A DNA stretch of 64,000 nt from Aulostomus chinensis (lineage: Eukaryota > Chordata > Actinopteri > Syngnathiformes > Aulostomidae), in NCBI GenBank assembly GCA_037954235.1, contig JBBMOA010000001.1, forward strand, positions 36,052,074 to 36,116,073, in the 5' to 3' direction. The position numbers were made by a program, and so were the translations under genes. Shown here one piece after another: positions 46,661 through 59,518 of the stretch; position 1 is the stretch's first letter; each line of letters starts with the position of its first letter. A model generated the notes under the pieces. That model saw only the letters and a program-made list of their open reading frames with translations. It was not told the origin of the DNA and ran no database searches.

Positions 46661-49600
46661 AAGAAATGATGCGACAGTGATGTGGTGAGAGTTGCTACGA
46701 ACCGCAAAATGATGCTACAGTGATATAATGAGGGTTGCTATTTACCTAAGAAATGATGCTACAGTGATGTGGTGAGAGTTGCTACGAACCTCAAAATGAT
46801 GCTACAGTGATGTAATGAGAGTTGCTACGAATCTCAAAATGATGCTAAAGTAATGTCGTGAGAGTTGCTCCTATCCTCGAAATGATGCAACAGTGATGTA
46901 GTGAGAGTTGCTACGATTCTCAAAATGATGCTAAAGTGATGTAATGAGAGTTGCTAAAAAACCTAAAAAGTGATGCTACAGTGATGTGGTGAGAGTTGAT
47001 AGTAATTTCAAAATAATGCGAAAGCGGTGTAATGAGAGTTGCTACTTCCCTAAGAAATGATGTGACAGTGATGTGGTGACAGTTGCTACGAACCTCAAAA
47101 TGATTCTACAGTGATGTAATGAGGGTTGCTATTTACCTAAGAAATGATGCCACAGTGATGTGGTGAGAGTTGCTACGAACCTAAAAAATGATGCTACAGT
47201 GATGTAGTGAGAGTTGCTACGAACCTAAGAAGTGATGCTACAGTGATGTAATGAGAGTTGCTACTAATCTCAAAATCATGGTACAGTAATGTCGTGAGAG
47301 TTACTACGAACCTCGAAATGATTCTAAAATGATGTAATGAGAGTTGCTACAAACCTAAGAAGTGATGCTACAGTGATGTGGTGAGAGTTGATAGTAATTT
47401 CAAAATAATGCTACAGTTGCAACTTCCCTAAGAAATGATGCTACAGTGATGTGGTGAGAGTTGCTACGAACCTCAAAATGATGCTACAGTGATGTAATGA
47501 GGGTTGCTAGTTACCTAAGAAATTATGCTACAGTGATGTGGTGAGAGTTGCTACGAACCTCAAAATGATGCTACAGTGATGTGGTGAGAGTTGCTACGAA
47601 CCGCAAAATGATACTACAGTGATATAATGAGGGTTGCTATTTACCTAAGAAATGATGCTGCAGTGATGTGGTGAGAGTTGCTACGAAACTCAAAATGATT
47701 CCACAGTGATGTAATGAGGGTTGCTATTTACCTAAGAAATGATGCTACAGTGATGTGGTGAGAGTTGCTACGAATCTCAAAATGATGCTACAGTGATGTG
47801 GTGAGAGTTGCTACGAACCGCAAAATGATGCTACAGTGATGTAATGAGAGTTGCTACGAATCTCAAAACGATGCTAAAGTAATGTCGTGAGAGTTGCTAC
47901 TATCCTCAAAATGATGCTAAAGTGATGTAATGAGAGTTGCTACAAACCTAAGAAGTGATGCTACAGTGATGTGGTGAGAGTTGCTACGAACCTCAAAATG
48001 ATGCGACAGTGATGTGGTGAGAGTTGCTACGAATCTCAAAATGATGCGACAGTGATGTAGTGAGAGTTGCTACGAACCTAAGAAGTGATGCTACAGTGAT
48101 GTAATGAGAGTTGCTACGAATCTCCAAATGATGCTAAAGTGATGTAATGAGAGTTGCTACAAACCTAAGAAGTGATGCTACAGTGATGTGGTGAGAGTTG
48201 ATAGTAATTTCAAAATAATGCTAAAGCGGTATAATGAGAGTTGCTACTTCCCTAAGAAATGATGCTACAATGATGTAGTGAGAGTTGCTACGAACCTCAA
48301 AATGATGCAACAGTGATGTAATGAGGGTTGCTATTTACCTAAGAAATGATGCTACGAATCTCAAAATGATGCGACAGTGATGTCGTGAGAGTTTCTACGA
48401 TCCTCAAAATGATTCTAAAGTGATGTAATGAGAGTTGCGATAAACCTAAGAAGTGATGCTACAGTGATGTAGTGAGAGTTGATAGTAATTTCAAAATAAT
48501 GCTAAAGCGGTGCAATGAGAGTTGCTACTTCCCTAAGAAATGATGCGACAGTGATGTGGTTAGAGTTGCTCTAACCTCAAAATGATGGTACAGTGATATA
48601 ATGAGGGTTGCTATTTACCTAAGAAATGATGCCACAGTGATGTGGTGAGAGTTGCTACGAACCTCAAAATGATGCTACAGTGATGCGGTGAGAGTTGCTA
48701 CGAATCTCAAAATGATGCGACAGTAATGTCGTGAGAGTTGCTACGAATCTCGAAATGATTCTAAAGTGATGTAATGAGAGTTGCTACAAACCTAAGAAGT
48801 GATGCTACAGTGATGTGGTGAGAGTTGATAGTAATTTCAAAATAATGCTACAGTTGCAACTTCCCTAAGAAATGATGCTACAGTGATGTGGTGAGAGTTG
48901 CTACGAACCTCAAAATGATGCTACAGTGATGTAATGAGGGTTGCTATTTACCTAAGAAATTATGCTACAGTGATGTGGTGAGAGTTGCTACGAACCTCAA
49001 AATGATGCTACAGTGATGTGGTGAGAGTTGCTACGAACCGCAAAATGATACTACAGTGATATAATGAGGGTTGCTATTTACCTAAGAAATGATGCTGCAG
49101 TGATGTGGTGAGAGTTGCTACGAAACTCAAAATGATGCTACAGTGATGTAATGAGGGTTGCTATTTACCTAAGAAATGATGCTACAGTGATGTGGTGAGA
49201 GTTGCTACGAATCTCAAAATGATGCTACAGTGATGTGGTGAGAGTTGCTACGAACCGCAAAATGATACTACAGTGATATAATGAGGGTTGCTATTTACCG
49301 AAGAAATGATGCGACAGTGATGTGGTGAGAGTTGCTACGAACCGCAAAATGATGCTACAGTGATATAATGAGGGTTGCTATTTACCTAAGAAATGATGCT
49401 ACAGTGATGTGGTGAGAGTTGCTACGAACCTCAAAATGATGCTACAGTGATGTAATGAGAGTTGCTACGAATCTCAAAATGATGCTAAAGTAATGTCGTG
49501 AGAGTTGCTCCTATCCTCGAAATTATGCAACAGTGATGTAGTGAGAGTTGCTACGATTCTCAAAATGATGCTAAAGTGATGTAATGAGAGTTGCTAAAAA

Positions 49601-52041
49601 ACCTAAAAAGTGATGCTACAGTGATGTGGTGAGAGTTGATAGTAATTTCAAAATAATGCGAAAGCGGTGTAATGAGAGTTGCTACTTCCCTAAGAAATGA
49701 TGCGACAGTGATGTGGTGACAGTTGCTACGAACCTCAAAATGATTCTACAGTGATGTAATGAGGGTTGCTATTTACCTAAGAAATGATGCCACAGTGATG
49801 TGGTGAGAGTTGCTACGAACCTAAAAAATGATGCTACAGTGATGTAGTGAGAGTTGCTACGAACCTAAGAAGTGATGCTACAGTGATGTAATGAGAGTTG
49901 CTACTAATCTCAAAATCATGGTACAGTAATGTCGTGAGAGTTACTACGAACCTCGAAATGATTCTAAAGTGATGTAATGAGAGTTGCTACAAACCTAAGA
50001 AGTGATGCTACAGTGATGTGGTGAGAGTTGATAGTAATTTCAAAATAATGCTACAGTTGCAACTTCCCTAAGAAATGATGCTACAGTGATGTGGTGAGAG
50101 TTGCTACGAACCTCAAAATGATGCTACAGTGATGTAATGAGGGTTGCTATTTACCTAAGAAATGATGCTACAGTGATGTGGTGAGAGTTGCTACGAACCT
50201 CAAAATGATGCTACAGTGATGTGGTGAGAGTTGCTACGAACCGCAAAATGATACTACAGTGATATAATGAGGGTTGCTATTTACCTAAGAAATGATGCTG
50301 CAGTGATGTGGTGAGAGTTGCTACGAAACTCAAAATGATTCCACAGTGATGTAATGAGGGTTGCTATTTACCTAAGAAATGATGCTACAGTGATGTGGTG
50401 AGAGTTGCTACGAACCTCAAAATGATGCGACAGTGATGTGGTGAGAGTTGCTACGAATCTCAAAATGATGCGACAGTGATGTAGTGAGAGTTGCTACGAA
50501 CCTAAAAAATGATGCTACAGTGATGTGGTGAGAGTTGCTACGAATCTCAAAATGATGCGACAGTGATGTCGTGAGAGTTGCTACGATCCTCAAAATGATG
50601 CTAAAGTGATGTAATGAGAGTTGCGACAAACCTAAGAAGTGATGCTACAGTGATGTAGTGAGAGTTGATCGTAATTTCAAAATAATGCTAAAGCGGTGTA
50701 ATGAGAGTTGCTACGTCCCTAAGAAATGATGCGACAGTGATGTGGTGAGAGTTGCTCTAACCTCAAAATGATGGTACAGTGATGTAATGAGGGTTGCTAT
50801 TTACCTAAGAAATGATGCCACAGTGATGTGGTGAGAGTTGCTACGAACCTCAAAATGATGCTACAGTGATGTGGTGAGAGTTGCTACGAATCTCAAAATG
50901 ATGCTACAGTGATGTAATGAGGGTTGCTATTTACCTAAGAAATGATGCCACAGTGATGTGGTGAGAGTTGCTCCGAACCTCAAAATGATGCTACAGTGAT
51001 GTAATGAGAGTTGCTACGAATCTCAAAACGATGCTAAAGTAATGTCGTGAGAGTTGCTACTATCCTCAAAATGATGCTAAAGTGATGTAATGAGAGTTGC
51101 TACGAACCTCAAAATGATGCGACAGTGATGTGGTGAGAGTTGCTACGAATCTCAAAATGATGCGACAGTGATGTAGTGAGAGTTGCTACGAATCTCAAAA
51201 TGATGCAACAGTGATGTAATGAGGGTTGCTATTTACCTAAGAAGTGATGCTACAGTGATGTAATGAGAGTTGCTACTAATCTCAAAATCATGCGACAGTG
51301 ATGTCGTGAGAGTTGCTACGATCCTCAAAATGATGCTAAAGTGATGTAATGAGAGTTGCGACAAACCTAAGAAGTGATGCTACAGTGATGTAGTGAGAGT
51401 TGATAGTAATTTCAAAATAATGCTAAAGCGGTGTAATGAGAGTTGCTACTTCCCTAAGAAATGATGCTACAATGATGTAGTGAGAGTTGCTACGAACCTC
51501 AAAATGATGGTACAGTGATATAATGAGGGTTGCTATTTACCTAAGAAATGATGCCACAGTGATGTGGTGAGAGTTGCTACGAACCTCAAAATGATGGTAC
51601 AGTGATATAATGAGGGTTGCTACTTCCCTAAGAAATGATGCGACAGTGATGTGGTGAGAGTTGCTCTAACCTCAAAATGATGGTACAGTGATATAATGAG
51701 GGTTGCTATTTACCTAAGAAATGATGCCACAGTGATGTGGTGAGAGTTGCTACGAACCTCAAAATGATGCTACAGTGATGTGGTGAGAGTTGCTACGAAT
51801 CTCAAAATGATGCGACAGTAATGTCGTGAGAGTTGCTACGAATCTCAAAATGATGCTAAAGTGATGTAATGAGAGTTGCTAAAAACCTAAGAAGTGATGC
51901 TACAGTGATGTGGTGAGAGTTGATAGTAATTTCAAAATAATGCTAAAGCGGTGTAATGAGAGTTGCTACTTCCCTAAGAAATGATGCTACAGTGATGTGG
52001 TGAGAGTTGCTACGAACCTCAAAATGATGCTACAGTGATGT

Positions 52042-54554
52042 AATGAGGGTTGCTATTTACCTAAGAAATTATGCTACAGTGATGTGGTGAGAGTTGCTAC
52101 GAACCTCAAAATGATGCTAAAGTGATGTAATGAGAGTTGCTAAAAACCTAAGAAGTGATGCTACAGTGATGTGGTGAGAGTTGATAGTAATTTCAAAATA
52201 ATGCTAAAGCGGTGTAATGAGAGTTGCTACTTCTCTAAGAAATGATGCTACAGTGATGTGGTGAGAGTTGCTACGAACCTCAAAATGATGCTACAGTGAT
52301 GTAATGAGGGTTGCTATTTACCTAAGAAATTATGCTACAGTGATGTGGTGAGAGTTGCTACGAACCTCAAAATGATGCTACAGTGATGTGGTGAGAGTTG
52401 CTACGAACCGCAAAATGATACTACAGTGATATAATGAGGGTTGCTATTTACCGAAGAAATGATGCGACAGTGATGTGGTGAGAGTTGCTACGAACCGCAA
52501 AATGATGCTACAGTGATATAATGAGGGTTGCTATTTACCTAAGAAATGATGCTACAGTGATGTGGTGAGAGTTGCTACGAACCTCAAAATGATGCTACAG
52601 TGATGTAATGAGAGTTGCTACGAATCTCAAAATGATGCTAAAGTAATGTCGTGAGAGTTGCTCCTATCCTCGAAATGATGCAACAGTGATGTAGTGAGAG
52701 TTGCTACGATTCTAAAAATGATGCTAAAGTGATGTAATGAGAGTTGCTAAAAAACCTAAAAAGTGATGCTACAGTGATGTGGTGAGAGTTGATAGTAATT
52801 TCAAAATAATGCGAAAGCGGTGTAATGAGAGTTGCTACTTCCCTAAGAAATGATGCGACAGTGATGTGGTGACAGTTGCTACGAACCTCAAAATGATTCT
52901 ACAGTGATGTAATGAGGGTTGCTATTTACCTAAGAAATGATGCCACAGTGATGTGGTGAGAGTTGCTACGAACCTAAAAAATGATGCTACAGTGATGTAG
53001 TGAGAGTTGCTACGAACCTCAAAATGATGCAACAGTGATGTAATGAGGGTTGCTATTTACCTAAGAAATGATGCTACGAATCTCAAAATGATGCGACAGT
53101 GATGTCGTGAGAGTTTCTACGATCCTCAAAATGATGCTAAAGTGATGTAATGAGAGTTGCGATAAACCTAAGAAGTGATGCTACAGTGATGTAGTGAGAG
53201 TTGATAGTAATTTCAAAATAATGCTAAAGCGGTGCAATGAGAGTTGCTACTTCCCTAAGAAATGATGTGACAGTGATGTGGTTAGAGTTGCTCTAACCTC
53301 AAAATGATGGTACAGTGATATAATGAGGGTTGCTATTTACCTAAGAAATGATGCCACAGTGATGTGGTGAGAGTTGCTACGAACCTCAAAATGATGCTAC
53401 AGTGATGCGGTGAGAGTTGCTACGAATCTCAAAATGATGCGACAGTAATGTCGTGAGAGTTGCTACGAATCTCGAAATGATTCTAAAGTGATGTAATGAG
53501 AGTTGCTACAAACCTAAGAAGTGATGCTACAGTGATGTGGTGAGAGTTGATAGTAATTTCAAAATAATGCTACAGTTGCAACTTCCCTAAGAAATGATGC
53601 TACAGTGATGTGGTGAGAGTTGCTACGATTCTCAAAATGATGCTAAAGTGATGTAATGAGAGTTGCTAAAAAACCTAAAAAGTGATGCTACAGTGATGTG
53701 GTGAGAGTTGATAGTAATTTCAAAATAATGCGAAAGCGGTGTAATGAGAGTTGCTACTTCCCTAAGAAATGATGCGACAGTGATGTGGTGACAGTTGCTA
53801 CGAACCTCAAAATGATTCTACAGTGATGTAATGAGGGTTGCTATTTACCTAAGAAATGATGCCACAGTGATGTGGTGAGAGTTGCTACGAACCTAAAAAA
53901 TGATGCTACAGTGATGTAGTGAGAGTTGCTACGAACCTAAGAAGTGATGCTACAGTGATGTAATGAGAGTTGCTACTAATCTCAAAATCATGGTACAGTA
54001 ATGTCGTGAGAGTTACTACGAACCTCGAAATGATTCTAAAGTGATGTAATGAGAGTTGCTACAAACCTAAGAAGTGATGCTACAGTGATGTGGTGAGAGT
54101 TGATAGTAATTTCAAAATAATGCTACAGTTGCAACTTCCCTAAGAAATGATGCTACAGTGATGTGGTGAGAGTTGCTACGAACCTCAAAATGATGCTACA
54201 GTGATGTAATGAGGGTTGCTATTTACCTAAGAAATGATGCTACAGTGATGTGGTGAGAGTTGCTACGAACCTCAAAATGATGCTACAGTGATGTGGTGAG
54301 AGTTGCTACGAACCGCAAAATGATACTACAGTGATATAATGAGGGTTGCTATTTACCTAAGAAATGATGCTGCAGTGATGTGGTGAGAGTTGCTACGAAA
54401 CTCAAAATGATTCCACAGTGATGTAATGAGGGTTGCTATTTACCTAAGAAATGATGCTACAGTGATGTGGTGAGAGTTGCTACGAATCTCAAAATGATGC
54501 TACAGTGATGTGGTGAGAGTTGCTACGAACCGCAAAATGATGCTACAGTGATGG
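52042..54554 (+). repeat. 2513-bp satellite higher-order unit, copy 1
   Basis: The markers TTCTCTAAGA (52231) and TTACTACGAA (54013) recur 2513 bp downstream. Confidence 0.8.
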
Positions 54555-57067
54555 AATGAGGGTTGCTATTTACCTAAGAAATTATGCTACAGTGATGTGG
54601 TGAGAGTTGCTACGAACCTCAAAATGATGCTAAAGTGATGTAATGAGAGTTGCTAAAAACCTAAGAAGTGATGCTACAGTGATGTGGTGAGAGTTGATAG
54701 TAATTTCAAAATAATGCTAAAGCGGTGTAATGAGAGTTGCTACTTCTCTAAGAAATGATGCTACAGTGATGTGGTGAGAGTTGCTACGAACCTCAAAATG
54801 ATGCTACAGTGATGTAATGAGGGTTGCTATTTACCTAAGAAATTATGCTACAGTGATGTGGTGAGAGTTGCTACGAACCTCAAAATGATGCTACAGTGAT
54901 GTGGTGAGAGTTGCTACGAACCGCAAAATGATACTACAGTGATATAATGAGGGTTGCTATTTACCGAAGAAATGATGCGACAGTGATGTGGTGAGAGTTG
55001 CTACGGACCGCAAAATGATGCTACAGTGATATAATGAGGGTTGCTATTTACCTAAGAAATGATGCTACAGTGATGTGGTGAGAGTTGCTACGAACCTCAA
55101 AATGATGCTACAGTGATGTAATGAGAGTTGCTACGAATCTCAAAATGATGCTAAAGTAATGTCGTGAGAGTTGCTCCTATCCTCGAAATGATGCAACAGT
55201 GATGTAGTGAGAGTTGCTACGATTCTAAAAATGATGCTAAAGTGATGTAATGAGAGTTGCTAAAAAACCTAAAAAGTGATGCTACAGTGATGTGGTGAGA
55301 GTTGATAGTAATTTCAAAATAATGCGAAAGCGGTGTAATGAGAGTTGCTACTTCCCTAAGAAATGATGCTACAATGATGTAGTGAGAGTTGCTACGAACC
55401 TCAAAATGATGGTACAGTGATGTAATGAGGGTTGCTATTTACCTAAGAAATGATGCCACAGTGATGTGGTGAGAGTTGCTACGAACCTAAAAAATGATGC
55501 TACAGTGATGTAGTGAGAGTTGCTACGAACCTCAAAATGATGCAACAGTGATGTAATGAGGGTTGCTATTTACCTAAGAAATGATGCTACGAATCTCAAA
55601 ATGATGCGACAGTGATGTCGTGAGAGTTTCTACGATCCTCAAAATGATGCTAAAGTGATGTAATGAGAGTTGCGATAAACCTAAGAAGTGATGCTACAGT
55701 GATGTAGTGAGAGTTGATAGTAATTTCAAAATAATGCTAAAGCGGTGCAATGAGAGTTGCTACTTCCCTAAGAAATGATGTGACAGTGATGTGGTTAGAG
55801 TTGCTCTAACCTCAAAATGATGGTACAGTGATATAATGAGGGTTGCTATTTACCTAAGAAATGATGCCACAGTGATGTGGTGAGAGTTGCTACGAACCTC
55901 AAAATGATGCTACAGTGATGCGGTGAGAGTTGCTACGAATCTCAAAATGATGCGACAGTAATGTCGTGAGAGTTGCTACGAATCTCGAAATGATTCTAAA
56001 GTGATGTAATGAGAGTTGCTACAAACCTAAGAAGTGATGCTACAGTGATGTGGTGAGAGTTGATAGTAATTTCAAAATAATGCTACAGTTGCAACTTCCC
56101 TAAGAAATGATGCTACAGTGATGTGGTGAGAGTTGCTACGATTCTCAAAATGATGCTAAAGTGATGTAATGAGAGTTGCTAAAAAACCTAAAAAGTGATG
56201 CTACAGTGATGTGGTGAGAGTTGATAGTAATTTCAAAATAATGCGAAAGCGGTGTAATGAGAGTTGCTACTTCCCTAAGAAATGATGCGACAGTGATGTG
56301 GTGACAGTTGCTACGAACCTCAAAATGATTCTACAGTGATGTAATGAGGGTTGCTATTTACCTAAGAAATGATGCCACAGTGATGTGGTGAGAGTTGCTA
56401 CGAACCTAAAAAATGATGCTACAGTGATGTAGTGAGAGTTGCTACGAACCTAAGAAGTGATGCTACAGTGATGTAATGAGAGTTGCTACTAATCTCAAAA
56501 TCATGGTACAGTAATGTCGTGAGAGTTACTACGAACCTCGAAATGATTCTAAAGTGATGTAATGAGAGTTGCTACAAACCTAAGAAGTGATGCTACAGTG
56601 ATGTGGTGAGAGTTGATAGTAATTTCAAAATAATGCTACAGTTGCAACTTCCCTAAGAAATGATGCTACAGTGATGTGGTGAGAGTTGCTACGAACCTCA
56701 AAATGATGCTACAGTGATGTAATGAGGGTTGCTATTTACCTAAGAAATGATGCTACAGTGATGTGGTGAGAGTTGCTACGAACCTCAAAATGATGCTACA
56801 GTGATGTGGTGAGAGTTGCTACGAACCGCAAAATGATACTACAGTGATATAATGAGGGTTGCTATTTACCTAAGAAATGATGCTGCAGTGATGTGGTGAG
56901 AGTTGCTACGAAACTCAAAATGATTCCACAGTGATGTAATGAGGGTTGCTATTTACCTAAGAAATGATGCTACAGTGATGTGGTGAGAGTTGCTACGAAT
57001 CTCAAAATGATGCTACAGTGATGTGGTGAGAGTTGCTACGAACCGCAAAATGATGCGACAGTGATGG
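54555..57067 (+). repeat. 2513-bp satellite higher-order unit, copy 2
   Basis: Matches 52042-54554 apart from a few patches. For example, near 55365-55420 two monomers differ from the corresponding place in copy 1, as expected from local conversion. Confidence 0.75.
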
Positions 57068-57131
57068 AATGAGGGTTGCTATTTACCTAAGAAATGATGC
57101 TACAGTGATGTGGTGAGAGTTGCTACGAACC

Positions 57132-57997
57132 TCAAAATGATGCGACAGTGATGTGGTGAGAGTTGCTACGAATCTCAAAATGATGCGACAGTGATGTAGT
57201 GAGAGTTGCTACGAACCTAAGAAATGATGCTACAGTGATGTGGTGAGAGTTGCTACGAATCTCAAAATGATGCGACAGTGATGTCGTGAGAGTTGCTACG
57301 ATCCTCAAAATGATGCTAAAGTGATGTAATGAGAGTTGCGACAAACCTAAGAAGTGATGCTACAGTGATGTAGTGAGAGTTGATAGTAATTTCAAAATAA
57401 TGCTAAAGCGGTGTAATGAGAGTTGCTACTTCCCTAAGAAATGATGCGACAGTGATGTGGTGAGAGTTGCTCTAACCTCAAAATGATGGTACAGTGATGT
57501 AATGAGGGTTGCTATTTACCTAAGAAATGATGCTACAGTGATGTGGTGAGAGTTGCTACGAACCTCAAAATGATGCGACAGTGATGTGGTGAGAGTTGCT
57601 ACGAATCTCAAAATGATGCGACAGTGATGTAGTGAGAGTTGCTACGAACCTAAGAAATGATGCTACAGTGATGTGGTGAGAGTTGCTACGAATCTCAAAA
57701 TGATGCGACAGTGATGTCGTGAGAGTTGCTACGATCCTCAAAATGATGCTAAAGTGATGTAATGAGAGTTGCGACAAACCTAAGAAGTGATGCTACAGTG
57801 ATGTAGTGAGAGTTGATCGTAATTTCAAAATAATGCTAAAGCGGTGTAATGAGAGTTGCTACGTCCCTAAGAAATGATGCGACAGTGATGTGGTGAGAGT
57901 TGCTCTAACCTCAAAATGATGGTACAGTGATGTAATGAGGGTTGCTATTTACCTAAGAAATGATGCCACAGTGATGTGGTGAGAGTTGCTGCGAACC
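57132..57997 (+). repeat. 433-bp tandem satellite sub-block
   Basis: The ten-monomer stretch beginning at 57132 recurs at 57565 (offset 433). The same pair is seen at 63059 and 63492 in the second 5927-bp unit. A 70-codon minus-strand open frame appears in each copy only because the block is repeated. Confidence 0.8.
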
Positions 57998-59518
57998 TCA
58001 AAATGATGCTACAGTGATGTGGTGAGAGTTGCTACGAATCTCAAAATGATGCTACAGTGATGTAATGAGGGTTGCTATTTACCTAAGAAATGATGCCACA
58101 GTGATGTGGTGAGAGTTGCTCCGAACCTCAAAATGATGCTACAGTGATGTAATGAGAGTTGCTACGAATCTCAAAACGATGCTAAAGTAATGTCGTGAGA
58201 GTTGCTACTATCCTCAAAATGATGCTAAAGTGATGTAATGAGAGTTGCTACGAACCTCAAAATGATGCGACAGTGATGTGGTGAGAGTTGCTACGAATCT
58301 CAAAATGATGCGACAGTGATGTAGTGAGAGTTGCTACGAATCTCAAAATGATGCAACAGTGATGTAATGAGGGTTGCTATTTACCTAAGAAGTGATGCTA
58401 CAGTGATGTAATGAGAGTTGCTACTAATCTGAAAAACATGCGACAGTGATGTCGTGAGAGTTGCTACGATCCTCAAAATGATGCTAAAGTGATGTAATGA
58501 GAGTTGCGACAAACCTAAGAAGTGATGCTAAAGTGATGTAGTGAGAGTTGATAGTAATTTCAAAATAATGCTAAAGCGGTGTAATGAGAGTTGCTACTTC
58601 CCTAAGAAATGATGCTACAATGATGTAGTGAGAGTTGCTACGAACCTCAAAATGATGGTACAGTGATATAATGAGGGTTGCTATTTACCTAAGAAATGAT
58701 GCCACAGTGATGTGGTGAGAGTTGCTACGAACCTCAAAATGATGGTACAGTGATATAATGAGGGTTGCTACTTCCCTAAGAAATGATGCGACAGTGATGT
58801 GGTGAGAGTTGCTCTAACCTCAAAATGATGGTACAGTGATATAATGAGGGTTGCTATTTACCTAAGAAATGATGCCACAGTGATGTGGTGAGAGTTGCTA
58901 CGAACCTCAAAATGATGCTACAGTGATGTGGTGAGAGTTGCTACGAATCTCAAAATGATGCGACAGTAATGTCGTGAGAGTTGCTACGAATCTCAAAATG
59001 ATGCTAAAGTGATGTAATGAGAGTTGCTAAAAACCTAAGAAGTGATGCTACAGTGATGTGGTGAGAGTTGATAGTAATTTCAAAATAATGCTAAAGCGGT
59101 GTAATGAGAGTTGCTACTTCCCTAAGAAATGATGCTGAAAGTGATGTGGTGAGAGTTGCTACGAACCTCAAAATGATGCTACAGTGATGTAATGAGGGTT
59201 GCTATTTACCTAAGAAATTATGCTACAGTGATGTGGTGAGAGTTGCTACGAACCTCAAAATGATGCTAAAGTGATGTAATGAGAGTTGCTAAAAACCTAA
59301 GAAGTGATGCTACAGTGATGTGGTGAGAGTTGATAGTAATTTCAAAATAATGCTAAAGCGGTGTAATGAGAGTTGCTACTTCTCTAAGAAATGATGCTAC
59401 AGTGATGTGGTGAGAGTTGCTACGAACCTCAAAATGATGCTACAGTGATGTAATGAGGGTTGCTATTTACCTAAGAAATTATGCTACAGTGATGTGGTGA
59501 GAGTTGCTACGAACCTCA

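Larger units (their letters stand above)
53592..59518 (+). repeat. 5927-bp satellite higher-order unit, copy 1
   Basis: The markers CTACGGACCGC (55001), TTACTACGAA (54013 and 56526), GCTGCGAACC (57988) and GTTGATCGTAA (57811) all recur exactly 5927 bp later. The preceding base differs (53591 G against 59518 A), fixing the start. Confidence 0.9.
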
